Origin: Metridium senile
Lineage: Eukaryota > Cnidaria > Anthozoa > Actiniaria > Metridiidae
NCBI GenBank assembly: GCA_949775045.1
Contig: OX459097.1
Location: 17,088,210 to 17,152,209, forward strand
Direction of reading: 5' to 3'
Length of the DNA: 64,000 bases
In this document: positions 33,786 to 47,047 of the stretch, in pieces
Layout of the letters: each line of letters begins with the position of its first letter
Position numbering within the stretch: the stretch's first letter is position 1
Program-made: the position numbers and the translations under genes
Notes under the pieces: generated by a model
The model's database searches: none
What the model saw: only the letters and a program-made list of their open reading frames with translations
What the model was told of the DNA's origin: nothing

Positions 33786-34005
33786 AACGTTTATGAAATA
33801 GGTTTATACGATGTTAGAATTATGCTTATCAGCTGATATATGATATTCACTTTGGCATCTGCGCGTATCCGACAAACATCGTTCAAACGAGTAAAATTGA
33901 GAACTCCACAAAAACCGAACGATAGAGATGGCTCACAGGGCTAAAGCACTAAAACAATGCAAAAAATAAATAAATAAATGAATAAATAGAGTATAAGACT
34001 AAAGA

Positions 34006-34312
<307 letters not shown>

Positions 34313-34813
34313 TTTGTATCGCGTGCTGATTGGTTCGAGAATTTGGACAAATTTTCGATTATCGGCAACCGCAGCGTTTGCGCGCTTTTTTTAAAAAAAA
34401 TAATAATAAAAATAGATAGTTTTTCTTTAAAACTAACTGGTTTTATTGTTTATTTATTTATTTATTTATTTTATTTATTTTTTATTAGCTTTTTACCTCG
34501 ACTTTGCCTTGGTTATTATTCTGCGGTATTTACCTCGCCTTAGGCAAATTATTGAAGAAATAGAAAACGGGCAGACGTGCTTTATATAGAGCACACAGGA
34601 ACTTTAAAAAGAAGAGAGATAGCTTATAGAGAACGCTTCTTAGCCAATCAGAGCGCTCGATCTAAAAATATAAATATAATGTTACATATAGAAGATATGC
34701 TATATATTTATTTAAAAAAATTTTAAAATAATATATTTTTGTTAATTGAAGTAAGTTTCTATATATTGAGCTTTTTTGCTTGGCCTTTGTGATTAGCCAG
34801 AGTGAATATCTTA

Positions 34814-35007
34814 AACCCTGTCTACACGGATCCGGATACTTTTGAAACCGCATACGTTTTGATGCGAATCGGCCTATCGTCCACACGAATCCAGTGAATC
34901 TGGTCACCGAAACTGCATACTTTTACTTGAATCCTCCGGATACGCGGATTCGTGTGGACGCAAATAATTCTATGCGGTTTCAGCCGGATTCGTTTAGACG
35001 AGGCTTT
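34814..35007. repeat. Fold-back repeat family F2
   Basis: Duplicate of the element at 6821-7017. Confidence 0.78.
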
Positions 35008-35149
35008 ACTTCTAAAAGTTTGTTGTAAGTTGTTAGTTGCTAGTTCGTATTTATTACTTGTTAGACAATAGTAGTACATGAGTTAAATATCTGAGAAACT
35101 AAAACAAATACTGTCCTGGTCGACGTTATCGGGAGAGGTTTGCTTTCCC

Positions 35150-36470
35150 ACTTGCTAAAATATAGAGACTGTAGACTGTAAAACAGTCCCTACTTTGAAT
35201 AAAGAATAAAAATAGAATAAAACTGATACTTATACTGATACTTTGACGCAAAAAACTCCGAGGAAACGAGTGGAAGCTCGATCGGACGAAACTCTAACTG
35301 CGAGAGAATGAGGAGAGGATTGACAGACGATCAGGATGTGAGGCGAGGGGTGAAAGACACGAGCTGTTTTGCAGTCTAGCTGCTGAGCGGCTCCGTCATG
35401 ATCTAGACCAAACCGAAGTAGTCATTTTTTTTTTAAGGAATTGGCGGCAGATCAAGTCTAATTTTGAAGAGTTCGATTCGGACTACGCAGAGGAGTCGAT
35501 CAAGGACTGTCTATATTCGAGGCTTTTCACGCGAATACAGAGTTTGATTTCACAATCGCAAAGGATGTGTTTGAGTTCGTTCCATGTAGTTCAAGCGGAG
35601 GAGATTTGCTTATAGCTAGTGGTGTGTACAGCGGTGTTTGTGAGGTGGTAGCCGAGATATCGGAATTTTCTGACATTTTCGATGTCTTCACCGTTGAGTT
35701 TAATTTGACAATGGATGGTTGGGAGAGAATTTCTTCATCAGCAAGAAAATTAATATGATGGTTTGAGTTTTGTCCAGGCCGAAGTGTCGGCGCATAAAAT
35801 CAATTTGATCTCGGGTTTTTTTACGGATGACGCGCATTGACTTCGGTCGGTGCTACGCATGTTGACACGGTACGTATTCATACCCGATGCCGCAATTTAT
35901 ATACGGGACTTTTTTCAATGTCGACATCGGCCAAGACAATTACGAGGATTGTATCCATGATGAGGTTGCAAATGCATGGTGTTTCGATTGCGCCATGTCG
36001 GACACCGCATTCAATTCGAAATTCATGGGTTTTTCTTCGTACCAGAGATGTAGCCAGTGGTGTTTTGGTAGTTTTTCTAGAGAATATCAATGATTCGGTT
36101 GGCACATTTGCGTAGGCGGAAGACTTAAAGTGTAGAGGAGAGGTCGGTTTATGTGGTCAAATGCCGCCCAGAGTTCGACAGATATGCGTTTAGGTTTTCG
36201 GAGGTGGAATTGATGAGTTTTTTAGCGACATAGAGCCGTCGACAGTTCCAACACTGACCTGATCGGAAACCGTATTGCGCTGGCATAATGTTTGTTTCGT
36301 AAATGGATTTACGACAGAGGCATATGATCATCAGAACCTTGTTCAGGAGGGAGTTGATACTCAACCCACGGTATTTACTTGGATCTGATTCTTGAGCCTT
36401 GTTTTTGAATAGATAGCTGGGCAATTCGTTTTGTCTAGCCTTATTTCCAGGCTCCACCCAACCGCTTTTA
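35150..36470 (-). pseudogene. Decayed non-LTR retrotransposon (LINE) reverse transcriptase fragment
   Basis: On the - strand, pieces of an RT are recognisable in several frames. About 36457-36150 reads DPSKYRGLSINSLLNK then MPAQYGFRSGQ, as in LINE RT motifs around 'YRGIS' and 'QYGFR'. About 36105-35960 reads GVRHGAIETPCICNLIMDTI (the GxxxG.L.P.LFN block). About 35815-35780 reads ILCADT in place of a YADD-type catalytic motif. About 35730-35600 reads NGEDIENVRKFRYLGYHLTN (thumb region). Frame changes, stops and the ADT change show it is dead. Endonuclease and 5' part are absent. The clade was not determined. The segment is absent from the paralogous place after 7136. Confidence 0.75.
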
Positions 36471-36534
36471 GTGTCACTGTTGCGTAACGATTCTTGAAAC
36501 CGACGGTTGCGGGAAGACTACATTAATCCCCCAC

Positions 36535-39500
36535 CCCCTTTAGGTGGCCTTGACCCCCTCTAGGTGAACTTGGCCTTGACATCACGTGAACACGGCCATG
36601 ACAATGATTTACGTCACGCTTCCTATTTAAATTTGTTCAAATCTTCTTTTTTAAGGCTAAATATCAAATAATTCAATAAAATCGTTGTGTTAAAACTATT
36701 TTATTGTGATATCCATATTCCATAAATATTTTGAGCCTTAAAGGGTTTTCAATTCTTAATTTTGTAATAGCAGTCTTTTAGCTTAGTCACAGCTTAGTCA
36801 CATACCCTCCTACGCGCGAAGGATCTGGAACGCCATTGAACAGTCTTTGTGACCCCAATGCCTGCCATGCAAGTCATAACTTGTTCACGTTGAATCAGTA
36901 TGACAAATCAAAAATATCTGCTTACCAATAATTGTTGGGTATTAAGATATTTAACGGCTTCCTTTTAAGCTTGAATAACGGTCGAAAAGCAACTCGATAA
37001 ATCGAATAGATCTGCTTTCGTTACACCACTGAGCCCAGCTCAGACTCGGATGCATCGGGGAATCCCTTCGAACAGAGGTTTTTTGCTCTTAAGTAATCTC
37101 TGATCAGCCGGACGTAAAACACATACGCTAGCCACGTACAAATGAATTGTTTGCTTGATTAACGAATAGCTTGTATCTATTAAACGATTTAATGGGAACT
37201 ACACTATGATTTTAACGCATAGACGTTTGTCCGCCATATTGGTGTACACGATCGAGTTGTGGAATCGTTCATATCTCGGCAGCAAAATATCGATTTCACC
37301 TGAAATTTTGCAAAATTATAAAAGTTTACTCAATTTTCACGTAGGGGTATTTTTATTTAATTTAGCACTCTGCTATTTGCTAGTAATATAACTTCAGTAT
37401 TGTGCCCACGTAAAATATTATAGAGTGACTAGTGATGACTTAATAAAAGTGACTCATTTATACAATTCATTGCTGCATGGACAAGTTATTGGATCTCCAG
37501 AATAAGGTATCTATACTTTTATCATCTCGCCAGCTATTCTTCATTTTGAATTCAGTATTATTCAGTAGTTAGTATATCCATTCCATGTAACCGATCACGA
37601 TAGCCTACAAGCCGACTGGAGTAATATTATAGTCTATATACGTCTCATGTAATATTTTTAAGTCTAAAGATAAAAAAAGTGCATGCATTTTCATTTTTTT
37701 ATTATTACTGATTTAAATAGAGTTACCAACCATATTAAATAGAGTTACCAACTTAAAACAGGCTTTAAGGTATCATGGAACACAGATCTCTCTAAAACAT
37801 GTAAATTTCCAAAAATCGTTTTGGAATACTCATTTTAATAAAGAATATATAGTTTTCTGCTGGAAAAACAATTTTTTGCTGCTTAGTTTCTCCAATCTTT
37901 CTTTCAGCAACTGCATTTGTTAATATCGGTCACGCCTGGTGTCACGAAACAATCGTGTCTCATTGAAAGCATTGAGCGAGTAAAAGCATTCTAAAAAGCG
38001 AAGGATTTGATCATGATTTACAACAGTATTAGTTAGTATTAGTTATTAGTATTAGTATTAGAGTATATATATTTTTCGTTAAATAACAATGAACCTTTTA
38101 AATTTCTTCCGATTACCACAGTCTATGGTCCTCTATAGTATTGATATGTTTGTAATCTGCATAAATACCAGTGGAATGCGGGCATTTCACTCAGCATTAT
38201 TTATAGTATGCTCTCACCGTTTTACTGTTCAGCCTTTCTCTTTGACCTGCCTCTTGCTACAAATTTGTCTATGCCTCTCCTCCTCTCTTCTTTCAACTTT
38301 TTTGCTGATCTTTCCATTATTTTACGTGTATAATATAATAATGGTTTATTATAAAACAACTACATCGCAGCCATCAGGCTGGATTGCGTAATTACAAATA
38401 TGAGTCAGTATATATATATAGACGGGATAGATATGTAAGATTAATTACCTTAATTTATTTAAATAAATGTTGACTCGAAACATTTCTTTGGACAAAACCA
38501 CTGAGAGAGCTAAAATGTTTAAAACAGTCTATATGGATCAACCAAATGATATGCATCGTCTGTATTTCCTGAGTGTGTAAACTAATTAACTTGTACATGT
38601 TGTAGTATACACTGAAAAACTAACTAAATCAAATATGTATGGTGTAAAACTAAGTCGATCTAGAACAGATTAGTGAGTTCAATTATACAAGTCTAATGTT
38701 ATATAAATATATAAATTGTTTTCTCTAGCGAGCGAATCATTCTAGTCTCGTTTACAACCGTTAACCGCTGCGAAGGTGACTGGCTCACTGATCCAGACTA
38801 AGTAATTGTCTAGAAATAGCATTGCCATAGTGACCTAAAGCAGGGGATTCCCCTTACAAAAAATACATCTGTCATGATGTCACGAGTTACATGTAACGCA
38901 ACACGTGATTTTGTCGATTGCAGCAGAACCAATTTAAAGTTGTGAAACATTCAGTGTGCCTAACTGGTTATGTATGGTTATGTATATTGAACAAAATCAC
39001 AAGAAAATAGTTCTTTTCATACTATATAAAGCACAGATGGAGGTTAGTTAATCACTCTACAATATAACATGGATACATTTTAATAAAAGACAAAGTAAAA
39101 ACAAGATATGTCATATATTTCTATGGCGCAGTTTTTCGTGTCAAAATTCAAATCGATATGTCATTCTTCAATTCAATCGTTCGATTCAAACATTCAATTC
39201 TTCGATTCAAATTTGAAATTCTTCGATTCAAACGTGCAATTCTTCAATTCAAACGCGCAATTTCGTTCTTTCAATGCTTTCAAAACTCGCATGAAGTCGA
39301 ACATAAACCGGCTCTATTTTTTTCACTCTTACTCTATTTTTTTGTACGTTATAAAAATTAACTTTTTTAAACGATTGGACTTAACGTAGATTTGTTTGGT
39401 ACTTTTGATTAAGCGTATAAAAAGTGTACAGTCCCGTGTAAAATTCGAGTGTTTTAGTATAGATAAAATTGTGTTATCAGTCTATTCAGGGGTTATTGTG

Positions 39501-40585
39501 CGCGCGCACATCGTGGGCTCAAATCGAACGTTCAATCTTGTGATATCGGATGACATCAATCACACTTTCCTCACGAGACAAAAGTTTAAAAATGATTTGA
39601 AATGATGTCAAGTTTAGTCAAAAGCAACAATTGCAAGCAAGCTATCAGGGAAATATATGGCAAATCAGGTATTTATTCCTGCATGTTAACATAATGTACC
39701 ATGCGCATGCAATGGCTTACTTCAATGTTAAATCATATTCAAACTATTTTTAAAATTAATATAGCAACTAGCAACTGTACGTACTGCAATGTGATTGGCT
39801 CACTACTCAATATGTATTGATTGTTAGATTCGATAAAGCCATGTGCAATCCAGGGTAATAAAGCCGGTAGTTTGAGACGGAAAACTACCGCCAGTTCGGG
39901 ATCAGGGAATCTCGCGAAGAAATGATCCGGGGATAGTGAGATTATTGATAAGAAAAATAAGTTTAATACAACTGATCTTGCAATCTTTCTTTAATAGAAA
40001 CTATTTAGTGATTTTGTAAATAATTATGATATTTGGTTTACCGTTTCAGCCGGTACAATGTAGCGTATTTCGCAATGCAATGTAGTAAACCGGCTTTATT
40101 AGACGAGGGCAAGCGCACTTTAATTAACCGTCAATCAGATTCGTTCAACCTGAACTAAAAAAGCGGACTTTATACAAAACTTTGGACATTGATTTGATAA
40201 CAATGTTGGATTTGTGATTAAATGCCTTTGATAAAAAAATATACAACATATTAAAATGAATCAAATAGCGGAGCAGTTATAGTTATTAAATAATAGTTTT
40301 TTGAAATTAAATTTTGTAGCTGAATAAATTTCTGACGTTTGACATAGGGTGAAGCGTCACAAATCACAGTGCGCGCGCGTGACATGTCGTACGTTTCAAA
40401 AATTTCCGTTAAATATAATCGCGCGTTATTTGAATTTTCCAACTGAAACTTGTAAACAAAACATTTGTGAGGCTGAACTTAAAAGACTTGCTTACGGCTC
40501 TGTATGGTAAGTTTGACGGTTATTTATTAATGGATGTCAAATGTTTATATATATATGCTACAATATATACTAAAGCTAATATATA
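36535..40585. other. Duplicated intergenic DNA, no gene seen
   Basis: Diverged counterpart of about 7370-11215. A 100-residue frame at 38089 and a string of AATTCTTCGATTCAAA-like units at about 39160-39260 give no recognisable protein. The empty target site of the 10848-11206 element is at 40511-40517. Confidence 0.5.
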
Positions 40586-40728
40586 TAGAGTGCATTCAGT
40601 AAAAGCGTGAAATACTAATTACTAAATTGTGCAAAATAGTGCTAGTTGAACAATAGAGAACAAAAGAATTAGCATAAAATAGTACAAAATAGTATACTAA
40701 TGTTTCATGCTATTAGTGAATGCATCTA
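40586..40728. mobile_element. MITE family F3, uninterrupted outer-type copy
   Basis: Ends GAGTGCATTCAGTAAAAGCG / TGCTATTAGTGAATGCATC, flanked by TA. Serves as the unoccupied reference for the nested pair at 24532-24785. Confidence 0.8.
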
Positions 40729-40778
40729 AACCTGTAGATTTCACGTTATTCAGGACTCGACCATTTCTGGAGAGATGA

Positions 40779-41104
40779 ATCACAGGCTTCCCAAACTATC
40801 AATTTGTGGTTTTGGGCTTCCTGTGGTATTTAACGGCTCTCTGTAATTTTATTGAAACGCCGATGACCGTTGAAATTCGCTATCCTCAAAACCACCTTAA
40901 ATGGCCACCAAAACCCAAGAAAACCAAACAGAAACGTTCATAAACTCATAATCTTTTATTATCGAAAAAATATATATTACTGACTAAAGAAGAGATTTCA
41001 AACGGGACCATATTTGAACGTTGTTCATATTGAGATTCAAAAAAGCCGTTAAATACCACAGGAAGCCCAAAACAACAAATTGATAGTATGGGAAGCCTGT
41101 GGAT
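40779..41104. mobile_element. Fold-back element (CACAGGCTTCCCA arms)
   Basis: Inverted arms of about 65-80 bp contain CACAGGCTTCCCAAACTATC and GGGCTTCCTGTGGTATTTAA, with the reverse complement at 41035-41104. Confidence 0.8.
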
Positions 41105-41302
41105 GAATATAGATTATACTCAAGAAGTGAATGAGAAAATAAACGATTCAAATTGATTTACGTACAGTAATTGTGTACAAATCTTGATCATCAGTTAGGC
41201 TATAAAGCCGTTTATAAAGTGACGTTTCGGACAAAAATCATTTGTTGGACTATAATTATAATTATTGTTTATCCACGGTGGTTTATCAGTAAAGGTATTA
41301 AA

Positions 41303-41465
41303 TAGACCCATTCAGCTTCAATGTTTATTTCTCCATTTCAAACCACATGTTCATTCCCATTGGAGTTAATCATTTGTTATGCATAAATATTTTAATACTT
41401 GACATAAAAGAACAACTCTCAAGGGAACGTCATGTGCAATTTGAATACAGAACTGAATGGGTCTA
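41303..41465. mobile_element. Small MITE, GACCCATTCAG termini
   Basis: Short inverted ends GACCCATTCAG / CTGAATGGGTC, TA on both sides, about 160 bp, no ORF. Confidence 0.6.
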
Positions 41466-42366
41466 TTACAATGTTTCTGTTTCATTGTGAAACCATCATG
41501 AGGTAAAACTAAGTTATGCGAATACATCAAATTTAACTACAAGGAAAACAAAAGATATTGCTCGTAACACAATAGCTATAGTTATTCAAAAATATTAATT
41601 TATTTCTAAAGTTAGTTTTACTTGCGTGGTTTCAGCATGGAACCGAATTGTTGTATACTACTATCTTTAATTTTCATTATAAAATCACAGTCATTACTGA
41701 TTATATAATTATATTATCAGTTTTATTTCATAGACATTGTGTACTAAGTTATGGGGTCAAATTAAACGACAAACAATGCAATAAAAACTTGGTTTTTGAT
41801 CGCAAAGCGTATAAGATCTAGAAACTTCAGCGATTGTAGTTACTAAAAGTCCCGATTCGGAATAAAACTGAGCTGCTGCATGAAACGTCTTACCAGTTGA
41901 ACGGCTAGATTATCAACAGCATTGAAATAGATCGATCTTCAATTCTATATTATATCTTTCTAAATCCTGAATGATTTCATGCCCATGCATGTTCAATTCA
42001 TAAAGAGTTCGAGTTTACTTAACATTTGTGTTAGATCCTAAAAGTGAGGTTAGAGTGCCTCAAATGATCGCGGGGGAAATCGGCTCTCCCTTTCCTTTTA
42101 CTCATGGTAAGTCTGTGCTGAAACTATTCAAATTCCGTTAAACCGTTGAAATTTAAAAATAAATAGTTTGGAATTTAAGAATCGAGTTCAGGTTTCGACC
42201 CGGAAGTCGGATATGCATGGCTGTATTCAGTAGACAGCAAGCAGTATATATTTAAGGAGGCTCTAAATGGTTTCTGTATATATCTATATACCTACTTTAT
42301 ATTGCATGTTATGCAGCATTATTGTGAAACTACACAGTTAACCGATATGTATTAGATAGTTACTGA

Positions 42367-42411
42367 GGCCGGCAGCAATATTAGATATATATCTAATATT
42401 GCTAGCCGGCC
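42367..42411. repeat. Hairpin GGCCGGCAGCAATATTAGAT
   Basis: A nearly perfect 45-bp palindrome centred on ATATAT, lying just outside the left arm of the compound element at 42427-43940. Confidence 0.75.
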
Positions 42412-42590
42412 GAAGTGACTATCGTATATAGTTACTATTCACCACCCTGCCCCATTGTTTTCTCTCTTGCACAGTAATCGGCGGTTTCTTGTGTTTTTGA
42501 ATATAATAAAAATAGGCTTACCAAACTTTCACGCTGGGCTGGCAGTGTACTGAAATCGGCGTTTTTAAGCGTGATTTTGAATAACTTTTT

Positions 42591-43119
42591 ATAGTTAGGT
42601 CCGATCAACTTCAAATTTTATATGTGAAGAGTACACACCCAAAGAAAATAATTCTTCTTTTCACTTTTACAAATGTTACGATTTTTGGCGGGAAAATAAC
42701 GTCATCAATTTTAGAGGAAAATCTAAAATGAGGGTAATGCAAAATTTTAAAATGCGCATTTGAAAGAACTCATTGAGATACGTTCAAAACCGAAGAGATA
42801 ATAGTCAAAGTCAAATTTAATCTAAAGTTATAATTTTTTGAATGTAAAATAGAAAACATTTCTAAACTTCAAAAATCATATATTTTGATTAAATTTGACT
42901 TTGACTGTTATCTCTTCGGTTTTGAACATATCTCAATGAGTTCTTTCAAATGCGCATTTTAAAATTTTGCATAACCCTCTATTTCAATTTCCCACTAAAA
43001 TTGGTGACGTCATTTTCCCGCCAAAAATCGTAACATTTGTAAAAGTGAAAAGAAGAAAATTTTTCTTTTGGTGTTTACTTTTCACATGTAAAACTTCAAG
43101 TTGATCGGACTTAACTATA
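42591..43119. repeat. Long inverted repeat with arms of about 250 bp
   Basis: The left arm begins TTAGGTCCGATCAACTTCAA and the right arm ends with its reverse complement. Internal matched blocks include CGTTCAAAACCGAAGAGATA and CAAATGCGCATTTTAAAATT. A transcript through it would form an extended imperfect hairpin. Confidence 0.85.
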
Positions 43120-43586
43120 AATCATTTTGTTTTTTACTCGACAAGGGACTGGAACCAATATTATGTTAGTACTCTGCTGAATGCAAGGCATTGTGGGCAC
43201 AACTTAAACTTGTCAAGGAAAACTTGTTCATCATCTACACGAGCAAGGAAACCTTGTCAATATAAAATTGTCAAGGAAATCTTGCTGATCGTCTACACGA
43301 GCAATGAAAATTGTCAAGGATACTTGTCAAGGAAAAATTGCTCGTGTCAACGCCGCTTAATTAGTTATAATATTATCAGCCAATGAAAATGTAATAATCA
43401 TTCAATAGCCTGTCCCATTATTGTTCTCTTTGTTGCATAATAATCAGCGGTTTCTTGTCTCTTTGAATATAATAACAATAGGCTTACCAAACTCTAATTA
43501 GTTATAATTTCATCAATTCTATTTAGAGGAATGCTAATGAACTTGATGACATTAAACGTGTTTTTGTTGCAAGTTTTCCATCGGTT

Positions 43587-43660
43587 GCCTGGGTAGCATA
43601 ATGGCTTAAAGCGCGGATACAGCAATGCAGAAGGTCTCGGTTCGAATCCTGGCATTGGTA
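43587..43660 (+). ncRNA. tRNA-derived SINE head (Pol III A and B boxes)
   Basis: TAGCATAATGG matches the A box TRGYNNARNNG and GGTTCGAATCC matches the B box, at tRNA-like spacing. Acceptor pairing (GCCTGGG with CATTGGT) and T-stem pairing are partial and the anticodon arm does not fold well. I therefore read it as a tRNA-derived SINE or tRNA pseudogene, not a working tRNA. Confidence 0.6.
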
Positions 43661-43940
43661 CTCAAAGTCTTTTTTCACCAAAAATCGCTATCTAGTAAAT
43701 TATTTAATGAATTATAAGTCTGATGATGCTTACTAGAATGGAAATTATTAGTTATACACACTTAACAAAACACACTGCAATATGTTTGATATTGCAGAGT
43801 GCGAACTGCAATATGTTTGATATTGCAGAGTGCGAACTGCAACATAACTAAATATCTTTGCTTTCAGACGCGGGTACTCAGCAATCAGTGATTTAGTGCA
43901 GAGAGAGAACAATGGGGTAGGGTGGTGAATAGTAACTATA

Positions 43941-46900
43941 TCATTTTAAAGCTTATGGATCTAGGATATCAATTTTTTTAAATTATTGCGTTTGACGTTG
44001 TCATGACAACATCAGGCCGCTGCAAAAAGGACCTAAAATTCCTTTATTAAAGCTGATATCTCCAAATCCTTTAGGTGAATATTTTTTTAAATTGTGCATG
44101 TCTAGTTCCCTACCTGTTCTTGCAACTGAGGAAAAAAAAAAATCTGTAATGCGAAACCTTTAAAAAATTTAAAAGTTTAGGTCGATTTTTTCCCAAAATA
44201 GGCTACATAGAAATTCGGCGGCGTTATCATTTGTCGGCTAAAATATTATCGATTTTATTAAAAATAACTTTTTTAAAAACTTTATTCTATATGTAGACAT
44301 GTGTTCAAAAAACTTGTCAAAATACCCTCTGACGCGGGAACTACGGCCTTTCAAACGTCGCTGGGTGAGCGCGAAAAATACTGACCCGAGCCTCCTTTTA
44401 ATTAAAATATCCAATCTGTTTACTATGGGAATTCCAAGAATTTGGCGGCTATACTTCCGCATATAGACAAAGTGCTAATGTATATTTCCTTCGCTTCAAT
44501 CCCTACAAAATATAAACATCTGAAACGTAAAAGTAAGTAGCATTATATATAAGTTAGAATTTAAACTTAGACTGTTTCCTTAAGGCTGATTTACATGGTA
44601 CAAGTTTTCCCGGCTACAAATGTCCCGCGCAACTCGGTGACGCTATCCTTACGACACGAATTGCTCCGTGTAAGAAAACTGTACAACTTGCTTACGACTG
44701 TTGCATGCAACACGAAAAAGGTTGTACAATTTTGAAACTTGAATATGTTCTACTTACGGTCTACAGTTAACCTAAATTGTCTACACGAGCGATGTTTACT
44801 TTGACAACTTGCTTGACTTTGACTAACGTTTTTTGAAAATAATGGCAGTGGTGACTATAGCTACGGTTTAAATTTGGTTGGTATTATCAATCACTAGATT
44901 ACTGCTTAATTGCCAAATTTTACTCAATATAGTCCATTTATACGACCAAAATAAGTACGGAAATATCGTCAAACCACCGACTGGATAAACAAGATAGCAC
45001 CATTTACCACCTACAAAAACAATGTAAATATGCATCGCAGATAAAACAAAACATATTTCAATGATCAGAAGGGTTATACCTAATTTTGACTGAGTATTTG
45101 ACAAATTCGAAAGCAAAATTGAAAGTTTCAAAACTACTTACCTTGCATGAGTGATTATTCAAAGAAGTTAACGTTTAACGCCACTGGGAACCCATTTCAA
45201 TAGTTACGGGAAACCCCCGTAATCAAACGGCCTAAATTCAAAGAATCGATCATTCGATGTTTCGTTAGAAAGGGTATCTAGAATGTATAATTATATACTC
45301 CCAATGCTGCAAAGGATGTCGGTATTTTGTGTCTTGTACATGTTTTGATTTGTTTCCTCTATTATAACTATGGTTGTATGTTTATAATATATATTAAGGC
45401 CAGTTTACACTGTCTAGTTGTTTTATCGTTGCCATTACCAGAAATCGAAGACATGTGACGTCACCGCATGCTAAAGTTAGATTTGTGGCATTTAAAAATG
45501 GCCGCTCAGAATTACTGATAAATGTATGGGCTCAGAAAGAAAATGTCTAATATATTTGCTAAATATCATTGTACTATCAATGCCGCCTCCTAACTTTTAA
45601 CTCGAGTATAAGTTCTATTCATTTATGCAAGTTACGTTTGATTTAGTTTTCTCAATATGCAGCACAAAGGAATAACATTATCGAGAAATAATTGCTTTAC
45701 TTTAGTCTGTATTTCAGCGAAAAATGTGTAATTTACCTTGTGTTTAGCATCGCCTGCCATCAATAGTTTACATGTATCCATCCTTGCCGCCTTCTTAAAA
45801 TGCTTCTGTGATTACGGGCTTTTTAATGCTGTTTTAGAAGTCTTTCCAAGTAATACACCAATGACGCAGATTAACGGTAAAGAGTGATAATTTTTTAGTT
45901 TTAAAAATTTCAATTTTACACCAAAATATCATAAAAAATGACCGATAAATCCTGCAAAGAAGCTTGTTTCGATCGTCGAGTCGATGGCAATGTTTACAGC
46001 TTAGTAGCCTGGTGATTTTACCTGTTATACCGCTGTTTAATCAATCCGAAGGCTTCTTAAGCGGGAAATTCAAAATTTAAAGTTCATAGCATGGGCTTCC
46101 TGTGTCCTTTTGAAATTTTCTAAGTGACCTAATTCGTTCGAATTATTCTATGCCGAGCGTAAGCGAGCGCTTCAATTTTAAATATCTCAACTGCACCAGA
46201 AGCGCTTGGTACTTCTAAACAAACTTATGGTAGTTTGGTTTTGATAAATTGATTTATTTCGATAGAAATTCGAGGATAATTCTGGACTGCCAGTAGACCG
46301 CTGGTCATAATATCGCGGACGTAAAATGTCTTAAATTTCTGGTAATGTTTCTCGCCTAGCTTCGAGCATCTCAACATTTAATTTAGTGCAATTCGTTGCG
46401 ATCTTCTTTGGCCTTAATTTCTTGAAAAAACGAAGTTGCGGCGACAAAATTGCGACTGAAATCGCCATTGAAGTCGCCGCTCTTGTTACACGACAAAATT
46501 TCTGGTGTTAACCGGCCTATAGCTTTTGGACATTTCAAACAGAACATTCAACAAATTAAGTTCATATGGTTGAATACGCCTTGTCAATATAGTTATCTGG
46601 AGGCTAAGATATAACAACGACTTTTGAAATGGACGTGTATCAACCTATTGTGAAAAATAGTTTTTGCAAGCTATGAATTTTCGTTTCCTTCAACTTGCAA
46701 ATTCTAAAAATCATTTTCCTTATTGAAATAGAGCTATAGCTACACATGTAAACGTATAGATAATTCATTTCATGGAAGACGCGCCAAAAACTATCTGCAA
46801 CGAATAATAAAACGATATAGAAAAACTGCAAATGATGCATTTATGTATTTTTTCCAAGAAATCAGTCAATCTGAAAATGAAAGTGAATATGAAATATCCA

Positions 46901-47039
46901 TATACCATCTTGCTACTGTAAAGACTGTAAAGTCTTATATATAGATGCTGATATATAAAGAAATATTATAAATTTAGGTATTGCATAATTTGCAATGTTA
47001 TTCTATAATCTGGAGACTTACTTAATGTTTTTCTTGCAG
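43941..47039. other. Intergenic DNA upstream of TRAF-C, no gene seen
   Basis: AT-rich. AAGGCCAGTTTACACTG at 45405 and a loose inverse, GGTGTTAACCGGCCTATA, near 46505 may mark the ends of another ~1.1-kb element. A 74-residue frame on the - strand at 44238-44462 has no recognisable domain. Confidence 0.4.
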
Positions 47040-47047
47040 TATTTCCA

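Larger units (their letters stand above)
42427..43940. mobile_element. Compound fold-back element, 1.5 kb
   Basis: Left arm TAGTTACTATTCACCACCCT... (42427-42466) is matched in inverse by GGGTGGTGAATAGTAACTA (43901-43940). A ~90-bp block after the left arm (GCGGTTTCTTGT... AGGCTTACCAAACT) is repeated directly at about 43405-43495. Inside are the long fold-back at 42591-43119, a TTGTCAAGGAAA-rich tandem block at 43205-43350 and the tRNA-like head at 43587-43660. No transposase ORF. Confidence 0.6.

Noticed and set aside
43587..43660. Functional tRNA gene
   Set aside because: A and B boxes are perfect but acceptor mismatches and a poor anticodon arm argue for a SINE or pseudogene; same for 61233-61302.
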